DNA of 64,000 nucleotides from Isochrysis galbana (GCA_018136815.1 CM030945.1:408605-472604); one strand, 5' to 3'. Counted from the stretch's first letter, positions 21,957-32,812 are shown. The notes: generated by a model from the sequence alone, not told the origin. A program made the numbers and translations.

Positions 21957-22030
21957 CGAACTAACTTTATAGTCAGTTGCAATGGAGCGCGCCGCCGCTC
22001 CCCACCTCTCCTTCGGGCCCCCCGCTGAGG
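21957..22030 (+). repeat. Hairpin-leader repeat with MERAAAPHLSFGPP-type start
   Basis: The hairpin AACTAACT-TTAT-AGTCAGTT (seven of eight pairs) lies three bases before an ATG opening ERAAAPHLSFGPPAEGGPP. The frame ends soon after. Same family as 39,119 and 7,079. Confidence 0.5.
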
Positions 22031-23094
22031 GCGGCCCCCCAGCCCTGACGGATTGAACGATGCCACTGGCCACTGGATGCCACACATTCAACCGGCGAGA
22101 GAAAGGAGGAAGGGTTCACGGCGGGAGGCGCGGCTGGGGGAGCCCCAGATGAAAAGACGGGCTCCATCTCATCCAGGAAGGGAGGCGGGTCAGCGGGCTT
22201 GAGTGTTGGCGAGTGCGGCGACGGCGACGGAGCAGACATTGGTTTAGCGATAGCGAGCGTGAGCGAGGTAGTGGGTGATGTACTGATGTTGTAGTTTCTT
22301 TTAAGAATGTAGAGCTGGGGCGCGAGTGGGGTGAGAACGAGAACGATGACGAGGAACGGGGGACGAGAGGCTACCAGGGCCAGTCAGACGAAAGGATACC
22401 GAAAGACAACACTGACGCACCAAACCCACACCAACACTCCCCACACTAACATCTAACTAACATATCTTCCCCACGGACTGACAGGGAAAGAACAAACAAG
22501 GAAGAGAAGGAAGAGAATGCCGACAAGAGAGCGAAGATGCGACGGACCACCCGACGGTGAATCGACAGTTACGCGGGAAGAATAGGTAGAAGGTAAGGAG
22601 GGAATCGTAGAACATCCCTTGTTAAATGAAAAGGCTGATGAACGAAAGCAGCCCCGACGCTGGGGGAAAGTCTTCCCCAGCGCCCCAACGGCGAACACCT
22701 ATCATGAGGACGAGGGCTAGCGCGGGGGAGAGGGAAGCGCGCGGAACTAATGCTAATGCGAGGACAAGGAGGGGCTCAGGCGGCGGCGTTGTGCATTGCG
22801 CAAGGAGACAAGCGCGCAAAGCAGGCGAGGCAAGCAAGAAGGAAACGCGGCGGGGCATGAAAAGAGCGCGGTTCGGCCGGTGGCGAACTAAGTAATAAAA
22901 CTAAGAACTAAGGATTTATGCGGGATATTCATATGGCATGGGCTAAGGAGCTATACACAGGGAAGATGGGGAGGGGGGGGGCTAGTGAGTGCGCCGCTGC
23001 GTCCATCCACACGTGCTACTTTATCTGCGACTTTGCTCTTTGTTGTTTGTTATTCCGCGCAGCTGTGTGCGCGCCCCCGCGCCGCCGCTCGTTG
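22031..23094. other. Intergenic, no supported gene
   Basis: Contains several short frames without recognisable domains. A minus-strand frame ending at 22,239 starts MSAPSPSPHSPTLK and could be a first exon cut by the repeat at 21,957-22,030, but nothing else supports it. Confidence 0.35.
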
Positions 23095-23215
23095 CTCGCC
23101 CACCGCCCACCGCATATTTTGCATATTTTGCTGCATATTTTAGGAGTTTTTTTTTGCATATTTTGCATATATGCACTGCATATTTTGGCCAAAAAAATGC
23201 ATCTTTCTATTTAGG
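23095..23215. repeat. GCATATTTT-rich block, possibly hAT subterminal repeats
   Basis: Repeats of GCATATTTT at 23,110-23,190 resemble the subterminal GCATATTT boxes of the hAT element at 60,613-63,902. It directly abuts a gypsy protease fragment on its right. Confidence 0.35.
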
Positions 23216-23216
23216 C

Positions 23217-23675
23217 CTAGGCGGCAGGCGGGGCTCCCGTGTCCGCGAGAGTCTTGTTGACGGCGAGGGCGGAATCGACGATATAACGAGTAGGGCCCGT
23301 GGCAGAGTGACGGCAAACGATGAGATCGCGAACGTACAGGCAATGACGGAGGTGAATGCTAGGCGGCGTGTCGGAGACAAGCCTCGCCGGTACCTCCCTG
23401 GACACAGAAGCGACGACAGCAGGCTGGCTGAGAGCAAGCGTGAAACCCGAGGGAACGAAAGCGGCGTGCCGCCGCTCATGTTCGGCAATAACGTCAGCAA
23501 TCGAGCGGCGAGAGGGGCGGTCGAGGAGGGGAGGCAGCGGCGGGTGCAGGTCCGGCAAGGCACCCAGGCCCAGGCGAGATGGCGGCGTCGGAAGAAGAGC
23601 GAGGCGTTCCTGCGAGGGGCAAAGCAGGCGACAAGGTAGGCAACAATTAAACCTTTTAATAGTCTCATCGCGCAC
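23217..23675 (-). pseudogene. Fragment of a related gypsy element: pre-protease and protease start
   Basis: On the minus strand 150 residues align to the polyprotein of copies 1 and 2. The matching segments are SDTPPSIHLRHCLYVRDLIV and NKTLADTGAP, corresponding to ADTPPPLYPRHCLYVRDLVV and NSTLADTGAG. The Asp-Thr-Gly of the protease is kept but the sequence ends there. Upstream residues are diverged, so this is a second, older lineage and not a piece of copy 1 or 2. Confidence 0.75.
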
Positions 23676-23739
23676 GCAGCCGTGGACCCTCTACTTTCTA
23701 CTCACGTAGGAAAACTTTCTACACCCCCACGCTCCCAGC

Positions 23740-23835
23740 CCTTCTCCCCCCGCCATCAGGCGGCTCCCCCCGTGCACTACTAAGTGGATTGGGGTGAAGG
23801 GCTTAGATATGGTCCGGTGGCCCGCGCCTCCCCCC
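23740..23835 (+). repeat. Dispersed repeat shared with 60,515-60,590 (inverse)
   Basis: Shares GTGCACT...ACTA and GTAGATATGGTCCGGT/TTAGATATGGTCCGGT in the same order with the minus strand at 60,515-60,590. Short, non-coding, type unknown. Confidence 0.45.
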
Positions 23836-24297
23836 GGTGATCTGTTCCCTCTCTTCCTCCTGTGTCTCCGAGTGGGCGGCGACCTCAGTCCCCACTTATC
23901 CTGTAAACAGGTGCGGGACTTACCTATTTTTCGGTGGGCGGAGCTCCGCTCCGCCCACCCCCTTCTCCGCGCTCTCTCTCCCCTCTCCTGCGGCACGCGC
24001 GATGGCGCGCCTGCGGCAGGCCTGCAGCTGCCCATTGGCGACCCTGGAGGCTCATGGAGGCCAGCTCAGGGGGCAGAGGAGGCTGGGGCTGGGCCCTGGC
24101 CTCCCCTGCCTCTCCCTCGCTGGCGCTCCTGAGCCTCAGGGGCCCCCACGCTGCACCTGTCTGCCTGTCGAACAGGGGGGAAGGAGGGGTTGGAGCAATG
24201 GAGCAATGGGCTGGCCACGCCGGGCCAGGATGGGCGAATCAGGCGAGCCTGTCAGTGGGAGAGAGGGTCAGCAGGGCAGTGGCCTCCTGGCAAGCCA

Positions 24298-24408
24298 TCA
24301 GGCGTGCCAGGAGGATGGGTGGTTCCTCCCCCATGGCAGGGGAGGAGTGGAGAGAGGGGGGGGCTCGTGCCCCCCCATGGGCGAGCTAAGTATAAACTTA
24401 GTTGACAA
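24298..24408 (-). repeat. Hairpin-leader repeat
   Basis: On the minus strand AACTAAGT-TTAT-ACTTAGCT (seven of eight pairs) precedes an ATG by five bases, followed by a G/C-rich Pro-coding body (MGGHEPPPLSTPPLPWG). The body matches the plus strand at 38,930-38,990. Confidence 0.5.
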
Positions 24409-25161
24409 GGTAGGCAACAAAGGAGGCGAGGGCGAAGAAGGCAAATGTAGGATGTAGCGAGATTCTCCAACGGTGACTAGCCTACAAGGAGGGGGCATAG
24501 AAGCGTAGACGATTCCTAAAAAAAAATGTCGTATCGCGGATGCGACAGCCCGCCCCCGGGCTTTGCAAGGGTCTCTGCAGGGCCTGCGGGGCTGCGGGGA
24601 CTATCTTCACCCGCGCCTTCACCTGCGTCTGCGTGCAGCATCGGCCAGCGGCTCAATGCAGGAGCCCATACTCCCAGTTGTATAATTTTCTGATTGAACC
24701 ATCCTCTAGCCAGGGCCACGCCCGACCACCGACCACTGACCAGGTGCGTGCTTAGCGCTGAGCAAAACGAAAGCGAGCGGGCAACACACCAATGGGGGAA
24801 GCGGGAGCGAACAAGGGAACAAAAGGGACGGAATGGGTGAGAAACAGGCGGGGGGGAGGCTAAGGGGACCGCGCAAGAGAACACCAAGAGAACACGGGGT
24901 AGTGGATCCCGACGGGACGAAGGGCACGCGAGCCTGCTGGATACCGTCAGCCCGTGCGGGCGCGATAACCGCATAACCGCGGGCGGGAAACCGATAAGCC
25001 ACACGGCCGGAAGAATGAAGAACGAAAGGGGGAGAAACAAGGGAAAGAATCTCTCTTGGGGAGATCTAGAGGGCGGCTCTCCCCCAGACCGCAACAGGTC
25101 TAGTTCTATTTTTCTCTTGCACATCCCTTATCTCCGCCCCACTCCTTCATCCAAAGCTCCT
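24409..25161. other. Intergenic, no supported gene
   Basis: Contains the word TCGTATCGCGGATGCGACA at 24,527, whose inverse recurs near 26,670 and 37,413 (GTCGCATCCGCGATCGACC), so at least part is dispersed repeat. No gene seen. Confidence 0.4.
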
Positions 25162-26379
25162 TTAGCCGGAAACACCCGCCCCTACGTCTGACTTCGCTGA
25201 GTTATTGTCAGCCCTCTCCGAAAAAACGATTGCCTCCAGCAATCGCACCTGATTCTCAGCCGCGAGACGTGCAGGATCAACAGCCTCTGCGGCTTCTGCT
25301 CGAGCAGCCTCGGCCTCCAAGGCAGCCAAACCGCGTTTCAAGGCCGCTGCCGCCAATTTCTGGCAAAGGTGCGGGGAAAATAGCAGGGTCAAAAAGGTGA
25401 CGAGAGCACGCAAAGGAGAGGAGCATGTTGGCCAGAGAATGTCTCATTGGACAAGGGTGCAGCCGGTGGTCTGTGTGAGCCGCAACCAACTCACCTCTGC
25501 CCTGCGGATGGGACGCTCGCGCGCAGAGAGCTCCTTGAGTGTGTCGACGGTGCGGGCGCGTCGCTCAGACTGCGACATGACCTGTCTATCAGCACAGATA
25601 AAGTCAAGAAACGAGAGCTCCGTGCTAGCTTCAACCAGCGCCTCTGCATCAATCGCCTGCAGCAGTTGCCGCGCATCCTCGGCAGCGCGCACAATGTCAC
25701 CCAGAGCACGCGCACGGCGCTTGGCGCCTGCTTCATAGTTGCGACGCAGCAATGCAGCGCGCTCTTCTACCAACTTACGCCGCTCTTCCCTGGGTGCCTC
25801 CAAGTCTCGCAGCTCCTTCCGAGCAATGTTGAGTGCAACACGAGAATTCTGCTCCACTGTGCTGGAGCCGGCGAGCCTAGCTTGCGCCGCCAAGAGGGCC
25901 TGTGTGAGCTCCTTTGCCTTAACACGCTCTCCCTCGGTAATGTTATCAGGCCCTTCTGATGAGTCGGCACTCGCCACTACGCCATACTGCCTCTCGCCTT
26001 CTCGCATAACGGCGAGTAGCAGGACGGTGAGCGTGACCGCCCACGCCGTGCCTGCCGGCCCGTCGAAGACCTCGCTCAGCATCACGGGCAGCCGGTGTAC
26101 AGCATCGACGGTGTTCTGGGCGAATGTGGTGGCAGTAGCAGCGAGCACCTCTCCCTCCTGCGTCGCCGCCTGCCCCAGTTCGTCCGGCTGAAGCAGCAGC
26201 TGCAGCTTGCGCGCGAGGCGCGGCGGCGCGGCCTCGATGGCCGCGTTACGCGCAGCTGGGTCGTTCATGAACAGCGCCGACTTAGCGGCGAAACGTTGAA
26301 AGAAGGTTGTGACTTGATTGGGTAGCTCGTGTGTTAGCCCGGCTGTACCGACGAAGCTCAGCACGAGCAGGGCGGTCAT
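25162..26379 (-). CDS. Unrecognised protein with signal-like N-terminus, one membrane segment and a long coiled coil, two exons
   Basis: Exon 1 is 26,379-25,495 and exon 2 is 25,359-25,162; the 135-base intron has donor GTGAGT and acceptor TTTGCCAG and is in phase 0, giving 360 residues. The N-terminus (MTALLVLSFVGTAGLTHELP) looks like a signal or targeting peptide. A probable membrane helix is at ~113-128 (WAVTLTVLLLAVM). From ~145 the protein is Ala/Glu/Arg-rich and helical, probably coiled coil, through exon 2 (KLAAAALKRGLAALEAEAAR). I do not recognise a family. An organellar or secretory membrane location is likely; function is unknown. Confidence 0.65.
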
Positions 26380-26839
26380 GAGAGTGCGTTGGGTAGGGGT
26401 AGGGAGCGCGCGCGCGGGGTGGGGTGGGGGGGTGGGGGGGGGGGGGGAGGAGCGAGGGAGGGAGAGGGGCGAGAGGGAGAGGGGGCGCGGGAGGGCAGGC
26501 GGCTTCTCTTTCTGAAAATCTGTCTTCTGAGACTTTATTCCCGGCGGCTGCTTTGCCTTCTCCAGCCGTCGTCTCTCTCTCTCTCTCTCCTCCTGTCTCT
26601 CCCCTCCTCCCGCTGATACCGATGCAGCGGGGGCCCGAACCCCAGAGTGGCCGGAGGCTCAGCGTTGTCGCATCCGCGATCGACCTTTTTTGTTTTAGAA
26701 GTCGACTACGTTTCTATGCCTCCATGCGCCCCCCCTCCTCGTAGGCTAGGGACCGTCGGAGAATCTCGCTTCCGCCTACATTCTGCCCTTCCACCTCCTG
26801 CGCCCTCGCCTACTTTGTCGCCTATCTTGTCGCCTGCTT

Positions 26840-26903
26840 ACAACTATCAGTAAACTGATAGTGTCATGGAGCGCGCCGCTCCCCTCCCGGGGGAGGAAAT
26901 CTG

Positions 26904-26940
<37 letters not shown>
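26840..26940 (+). repeat. Hairpin-leader repeat with MERAA-type start, followed by a poly-G tract
   Basis: The perfect nine-base-arm palindrome ACTATCAGT-AA-ACTGATAGT precedes ATGGAGCGCGCC by four bases. The body then runs into more than 30 consecutive G. Arms differ in sequence from other family members yet still pair. Confidence 0.5.
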
Positions 26941-26943
<3 letters not shown>

Positions 26944-27079
26944 GCGGAGGGGGGAGGAACTGCACAGGGGGGGAAATGCAGAAGAGGGGGGGGATCTGAA
27001 CGCGAGGGGGCCAGTTCTGTTGTTCTGTTACCTGCATTTCTCACCTTAAATGCGTGGACAATTACCGTAACGGTAAAAA

Positions 27080-27480
27080 TAAAACTCAAATCCTCGAATT
27101 TCGAGATAAAAATCGGCGAACCAGGACTTGCGCCCAGGGAGAATCCGAATCTGCACGCCTTGCGTGACCACGAGGAAGGCACGTACTCATGCCGAAATAC
27201 TCATGCCAAAAGGCCTGAATACAACACGGTTTCATTTGGAGCTTTGGGGCTATCTGGGTATTAGGTTGGGGTGCCCTTCGGCTATCTAGATATTGTTGTA
27301 TTCTTGCCCATCTTAAAGCCTTAGGCCTGAAATTCTGTATATTTTTCGAAAATTTCGCTTGAGAACCTCCATCTTTTTGCTGATCCATTCTACCAGTAGC
27401 CATAGGAAGCTTATTTAGCCCTTCATTTACCCATTGTCGCTGGTGCCCTCCGCACCCCCATAGTGATAGTGAGTGACCGG
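27080..27480 (-). repeat. Dispersed repeat, inverse copy of 15,890-16,330
   Basis: See the shared words listed for 15,890-16,330. This copy ends within about 20 bases of the TTAA that bounds the DNA transposon to its right. Confidence 0.55.
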
Positions 27481-28424
27481 GCTAGTTACTGCCACCTTAA
27501 GGTGGCGTCGCCACGGCGAGGAGGGAGGGGGCGGCGCGCGAAGCGCCCAGCCCCTCCAGCTGCCATGGGGCCTGGTGGCTGTTGTGAGCGCTGTGATGCG
27601 CTAAGCGGCTGGTGGAGAGGCCAGTGGATGTGTGGTCCCCGGCCGCACCCGCGCGCAGCGCATCATCGCACCGTCTTGTGGAGATGCGATGAAGTCAGGG
27701 AAAGGCGCTCCAGATTGCCCGTGTGAGACGATCAGAAGGGCATGTGGCCGAAAGGGGCGCGGCCAGGAAGAGAAGGGTGGTCGGTCCGTTCAAAAAATGT
27801 CGTAAGGCGACTCTTTCACCGTAAGGGCGCCCGCCTGCAGGGTCCACAGCTGTCGTTGCTGGCATGTGCGGCTTTGCTTGGCACGTCTCCACGCGGGGAC
27901 CTGCACTCAGCTGTGAGGCTCACATGGCAGTCTGCGGCGGCTATACGTGCCGTGTGACTGTCGGGAGGGAGGACAGACACATTGGCCAGCGGCCTAGGGG
28001 GTCTTCCGGCCGTGCCGACGCCCAACTTCCCAGCGTGAACCCGTAATGGCGTATGGGGCGTCATCGTGCCGATGAACGAGGTGTAGTTGCTCATGTCGAC
28101 CAGTGCTTGAGATGAGGCGCAGAATTTTCTGCCGTGTGATTTTCGTCTGCCTGCCTCCCAAACCATGTTCCCAATGCAGTTTCAACAATGTTATTGCACT
28201 TGTCATGCATTTAGGCATGCATTTGTGCGCGCGTCTTGCAGAGGTTCTGAGCATAAATGGTTTCTGAGTGGTGTATTTGTATAGGGTTCAACTCGGCTCA
28301 TTCTTATGCAATGTTCCTTGAATCTGCTTTGGATGGGTCGCTAATTTGGATTATAGAAAGGTGCTCACATTTGAAAACTCGCAATAATTCCCCGTAGCGA
28401 TCCCTAGTAGCTCCAATTCATCTT

Positions 28425-30110
28425 CTACTCTTCTACACAACTCAACTCCGAGTCTGACGCAGTCTCAGGTTCTAGATCAGAGGCCACTGTTGGGTCAGCA
28501 TTAGTAGGCCCTCTCACAACGGTCGGCTGATAGACGCGGATATCACATGCATGAAGCGCGGCTTCTTCCGCCTGGACCGGGCACCTCTTGCACTTGGGGG
28601 CCGGTCGGCCGCCATGGCAAGCTTGCGTGCAAGACAAGTTGCCTACCACGCACGGGCAAGCTTTGTTGGCACATTGTGCATTGGGCCCACATCTGCATGC
28701 ACCAGGCTTGCCCTTGTCCTTGGACGGCTTCTCCTCGTGCGAATCCTTGTACGTGTAGTCAGCCTTGCCTTTCTTCGTCTCCGCCTTGCGCTTCTTAGCG
28801 AGCTGCTTGCGTTGTGTGGCCCTCTTGCGCTTGAAGTCGTCGGAGCGACGGTACAAGCTCTGTGTCACCCGCCTCTGCTGCCGCTTTTCCCATGCTTCTA
28901 GCTGATGGTCGTCGGCATGAAGGCGAAGCATGTCGTACAGCTTGGCCTCAAACGAGGAGCCGAAAGCGTCTAGCTCAGGATCACTGATTCCATTCGCAAC
29001 AAGCCGGTTTCGAACGACTCCAATAACGACTGTGTTGACGTGGATGATGCAGAGATCCGTCGCAGCGCGATACTGGACGTCCTTCATGAATGTGCCCTTG
29101 GGACGGTACTTGAGACACACCGAGCCTACCCTCTCCGACGCGTTTTGCGTGACGGCTCCACGCGATGAGAAGATTGAATCCTTCTTGTCGAAAATGTTAT
29201 CTTTGATGTACTCGGTCATCTTTTGCTGCCAATCCGGGCAATCATTGTAATGTCGAGACGTGTAACTCGGTGGGTGCAAGCGACACACACGACGGACCTT
29301 GGTGTAGGCGCCCGGTCCGTCGTGCACATTCATCAAGTGGTTGAGGCATTCCTCAACGTTTGCTATTCCCCTATCAGCGATTGTCTCCCCGGGCTGCCGC
29401 ACGACGTGCGCCGCGCTGCGCATTGCCGCCCCCATGGCGCGTTGGAATACCTTGACAAGTGGTGCTTGGGCACCACAGCATCCGATGTGCGTGCGCATGC
29501 CGTCTGCGCGTGGGTGACCATTATTCTTTAAAACTACATTGCACGAACATGTACGGTGCAAAGCCGCTCCAATATCGCCAGCCTTCTTGCCCACATTCTT
29601 CGCTAGATGATTGACACATGGGCGGACGGAGACATTCCGGCATACCGCCGACGCCGACGCTTGTGCGCGCTCCCGAAGCTTCAAAACGAAGCGGTCCGTA
29701 CTCGAATCTCCATCGAGCACGACGCCATCCAGCAGCGGCAGCACGGTCAAGGAAAGGGACGCTATGAGTTGTGGAACATCTTTCTCCATCCACACAAAGA
29801 GCTCCTCGAGCATGAGCTCAAAGGCCCGTGCGTCCATCGATTTTGACGAGTCAGCGTACGGGTCGAGGGCCGACCCTGTTGTGACAAGCTTGCAAAAGTG
29901 TTGTCGGAAGATGACGCCGCCTGTGGCGTAATCGCAGATAGTTCCCGTGCCGTTCATTGAATGATGCCCCCGAGTGCCCCAGAAGTAGTCGTTCGTGACA
30001 ACGTAATTGTCGATGGTTGTCTCACCAGTAAAAGGGTCACCGTACCGCACCGCTGTGTAGCGCAGGAGTTGCATGGTGTGACCGCACAAATCCTGTATGA
30101 CGGGTTGGAT
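28425..30110 (-). CDS. Transposase of the TTAA element, copy B, missing its N-terminal third
   Basis: An open frame covering the catalytic region and C-terminus. Visible are NYVVTNDYFWGTRGHHSMNG (first candidate catalytic Asp), GVVLDGDSSTDRFV (second Asp), VRPCVNHLAKNVGKK (C-x2-H), TQNASERVGSVCLKYRPKG, a basic Lys-rich region, and a cysteine-rich CXC-like finger (CRCGPNAQCANKACPC). It ends in an acidic DLEPETASDSELSCVEE tail, like SELSCAEENVP in the element at 56,714. The frame continues to 30,140, but residues before RYTAVRYGD do not align. The join to copy A lies near 30,100-30,140. The domain resembles the Mutator-like transposase domain seen with YqaJ proteins. No full-length product is possible from this locus. 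Confidence 0.75.
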   Translation of the reverse strand: MQPVIQDLCGHTMQLLRYTAVRYGDPFTGETTIDNYVVTNDYFWGTRGHHSMNGTGTICDYATGGVIFRQHFCKLVTTGSALDPYADSSKSMDARAFELMLEELFVWMEKDVPQLIASLSLTVLPLLDGVVLDGDSSTDRFVLKLRERAQASASAVCRNVSVRPCVNHLAKNVGKKAGDIGAALHRTCSCNVVLKNNGHPRADGMRTHIGCCGAQAPLVKVFQRAMGAAMRSAAHVVRQPGETIADRGIANVEECLNHLMNVHDGPGAYTKVRRVCRLHPPSYTSRHYNDCPDWQQKMTEYIKDNIFDKKDSIFSSRGAVTQNASERVGSVCLKYRPKGTFMKDVQYRAATDLCIIHVNTVVIGVVRNRLVANGISDPELDAFGSSFEAKLYDMLRLHADDHQLEAWEKRQQRRVTQSLYRRSDDFKRKRATQRKQLAKKRKAETKKGKADYTYKDSHEEKPSKDKGKPGACRCGPNAQCANKACPCVVGNLSCTQACHGGRPAPKCKRCPVQAEEAALHACDIRVYQPTVVRGPTNADPTVASDLEPETASDSELSCVEE

Positions 30111-30400
30111 TCTTGAGGCAGTGGTGTCTGAAAATGACACCGCCCGACGTCAACTCGCAAATTGTTCCGGTGCCGTTGATGGAGTAGTGCCCTCGCGTCT
30201 GCCAAAAGCAGTCGTTTGTGAGCACCATGTTGTTGGCCACGACAGCTCCACCGTTGTGAATGTCGCCGTAACACACTACGGCATACCGCACGAGCTGCAT
30301 GCTTTCCTCTGCAACGGCTTGCACGTAAGGAGCGACGCGCCGAACGTACCTCTCGAAGGTTTTCCGAGACATCGGCTTGGTGCCCGACATCAACGCCGAT
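30111..30400 (-). pseudogene. Transposase copy A, middle fragment
   Basis: Encodes MSGTKPMSRKTFERYVRRVA, VLTNDCFWQTRGHYSINGTG and GGVIFRHHCLKN, aligning with residues ~278-370 of the transposase at 56,828. It breaks off at copy B on the left and at the gypsy derivative on the right. Confidence 0.75.
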
Positions 30401-32155
30401 TGTCGAGTCGAGCGGAGCCGGAGGGCTCTGAGCCACTCCGTCGCGAGCAGCACCGGCGGCTAGCGCGGCGCTTTGGCCCTCCTCCCCACCGGGAGTCGGG
30501 TGAATGAAATTCTGGACTGGGTCGGGCAACCCCATTTGGGTGTCTGGACGGGGAACGAACGGCGAACGAAGGGCTGTGGGGCGGCGAGGCGCTCCTAGCG
30601 GCCCTAGTGTGTTGGGTTTTAAGAGATTGTTAGACCTACAAAGAACTCTTCCCTCAGGGAGGGAGCCTAGGCTGCTAGAGTGCAGCGACGCAGCGAACAA
30701 CGACGGACAAAGAGCCTGAGAACAACAGGATACACCGACTCACGAACACACCGGAATCATTCACCCAAACCAAGCAAATTATCAAGCAACCGCGACCCCA
30801 AATCACCGATAACTCAAACACGTCGCGAGAGACGGAGAGAGAGAGCGAGAGAGAGAGAGACTCCGCAGCGACGGCCGGAGCGTGTCTCCGTTGTAACTTC
30901 CCACGTAGCGGAGAGTCCGAAGGGGAGCGTCATGTCGAGCGACCACGGCGATCACTTTGGATACGGATCGCAACGAGATGTCTTCACGACCGAATAAATC
31001 TTGCCGTTGAGCGTGAACCTTCTAGACGCTTCTAACGAACAACCCTGAGTAGCAACCAAGGGGAAGAAACACCAAAGGGGCCAAGGCTTGCATGTAGCTT
31101 GCATCAAGGGGAAAGATTCCCTCACCTAAGAAGCGAACCTACACCGATCTCCAAGGGGAGATGGCAAATTAAACCTCAAATCTCGAGCGGATAGAGCAAC
31201 CGACTCGCTCGCCAAACACCTTGACCGAGAAGAAAGAAGCAAGGACCTACAAGCCAAGGGTAGCGGACCTAGGGAATGTGAGAGGAAGTTTCCGAACGCC
31301 AAGACGAACGCCAAACGCCGGAAGGCAACGAAACCCTAACCAAGCCAAGCGGAACCTACGAAGAACAGGCCTGGACGACAACGACAACGAAAGTGAAAGT
31401 GAGCAAGTCCCAAGCAAGAACCGGAACTCAACAAGAAACAACAAGCCTTGCAAGAAGCTAAACAAGCCTTCACAAGGTAACTCGAGAGCCTGAGACAAGC
31501 GCGCAGCGAGTGACAGGCGACCTGGCTCCTTTGGGTCAAGATTACCCGAAAGGAGGAAACGTCGACCTCTCCAGAAAGTCGACAGTCAGCGGCTGACCGG
31601 GTGACATCGAGATAGCTCCGACGAAGCCGGAGTCCGCGACTGGGGGGCGGCGCCGTGGAAACTCTGACTTCGCATTCGGAAAGGACTCTTGAAGAGTCTT
31701 CTGCATCGCCAGAGGCCGGACGGAGGCGGAGGCTTCCTTCCGAGCTCGCGGCGTCGAGAGAAATGGTAGCGGAGTGGGCGGCCAAAAAATCGTTCCCGAG
31801 CAGAAGCATCGGGTTTCCTTCGATGACCGCGAACGAATGGGCGAGGCGGCTCCCACCGTCGAGGACTGAATAGAGCTAGAGACAGGGGGAGAATCGCCGC
31901 GTCGACAGCTCTTCTCCCCAAGCGGCGTAGGGATCGGATCGGGATGGTGGTGGTGGCGTTCAGGCCCACCGCCCGCGATGTTCTCCGCCAGGGTTTGAAG
32001 GACGGGGACCCCGCCGGACCCCTACTGAGGCTTAACCCGGACCATCGAGCGAAGAAGCTTATGAATGTGCTCGTCCGATCCACACTCTCCGCAGCCAGCC
32101 TCACACAGAAAGCGAATATATGGCTGACAGATGACGGGGTTGTGAGCACCGTACA
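30401..32155 (-). mobile_element. Internally deleted gypsy derivative inserted in transposase copy A
   Basis: Three joined segments. 30,401-31,560 matches 43,870-45,030, the 3' region/LTR of copy 2, and begins TGTCGAGTCG in both. About 31,560-31,840 matches the protease-RT spacer (inverse of copy 1 ~4,370-4,645). About 31,842-32,155 matches the gag end and the amber codon (inverse of copy 1 ~770-1,085). The internal joins lie at short shared words such as GCGAGGCGG. The 5' end is missing and gag runs directly into transposase sequence, with about 85 transposase codons lost. Confidence 0.8.
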
Positions 32156-32711
32156 CCTTCTCGTTGTACCCCAGACCCAACGATTTCTCTCCGCAAGAGG
32201 GACATGCGAACCTCCTACACAATTGAGAGGCGAGCGTCTCCGCATTCACGTTGAATGAGTACGACAGTGCCTCCTGGGGTTGTTCCAGGCTTGGCCTCTG
32301 CTTTGGTGGAGGAGGTGGAGGCGGATCCTCCACTGGCGGTGGCGGTGGCGGTGGCGCAGGAAGAGGACGGGCCATAACCACAGCCAGTGGCGGCCTGCTG
32401 TGCCGCATGGCGCCGTGCCCACCCGGCGATCCAAAATCCAATGAGGCCCTCGGCACTCGGGTGCGCCTGCACCCCTCTTCCACCTCCTGAGGGGTGGCCA
32501 TCCCCCTCGACTTGCGACGCGGCCGAACGTCTGCGACCTCGTCTGCCTCCATCGTCTGAGAGGCCATCTCTCTCGTGGCGGGCGCGAGACTCCGGCTCCC
32601 CATGGCCCTCCCAGCGTCTGATGGTGTGTGAGACATGCCCTCCCCTTCCCTCCCCTCGGCTGCTGTCCTCCGAGGATCGCTGGGAGCCATGGCGCTCCGG
32701 CGCTGCCCCAC
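32156..32711 (-). pseudogene. Transposase copy A, N-terminal fragment fused in frame to gag sequence
   Basis: Aligns with residues ~60-190 of the transposase at 56,828: RRKSRGMATPQEV, RASLDFGSPGG, a polyproline stretch, and the zinc-binding CRRFACPSCGEKS ending NEKVYG. At about 32,155 the frame passes without a stop into the gag Cys cluster and ends at the gag amber codon (32,022), giving a 229-codon chimeric frame. Confidence 0.75.
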
Positions 32712-32812
32712 CCCACCCCCACCCCCACCCGCCGTCGCTCACTTTCCTACCACTTGCGAAACGCCCCCCCCCCCACCCCCCACCCCCCCCATCGGTGGCT
32801 GGGCCACCTTAA

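Larger units (their letters stand above)
27501..32808 (-). mobile_element. TTAA-flanked DNA transposon (Kolobok-like), composite and interrupted
   Basis: Both ends abut TTAA (27,497-27,500 and 32,809-32,812). The termini are inverted: the left end reads GGTGGCGTCGCCAC, the right end on the other strand GGTGGCCCAGCCAC. The coding content is a transposase homologous to 56,828-59,379, in two joined copies (28,425 to ~30,110 and ~30,110-32,711). A gypsy derivative at 30,401-~32,155 splits the second copy. TTAA duplication plus a DDE-type transposase with a C-x2-H motif points to the Kolobok group; that superfamily call is inference. TTAA is too short to be decisive alone, but the same terminus occurs in the second element. 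Confidence 0.7.

Noticed and set aside
24363..24406. Helitron 3' end (hairpin followed by CTAA)
   Set aside because: Other family members lack a CTRR terminus and the ATG-proximal hairpin is at the 5' side of the repeat, so Helitron does not fit.
24516..25124. Minus-strand frame of 202 codons
   Set aside because: Leu/Pro/Ser-rich low-complexity translation without a domain or a consistent splice model.
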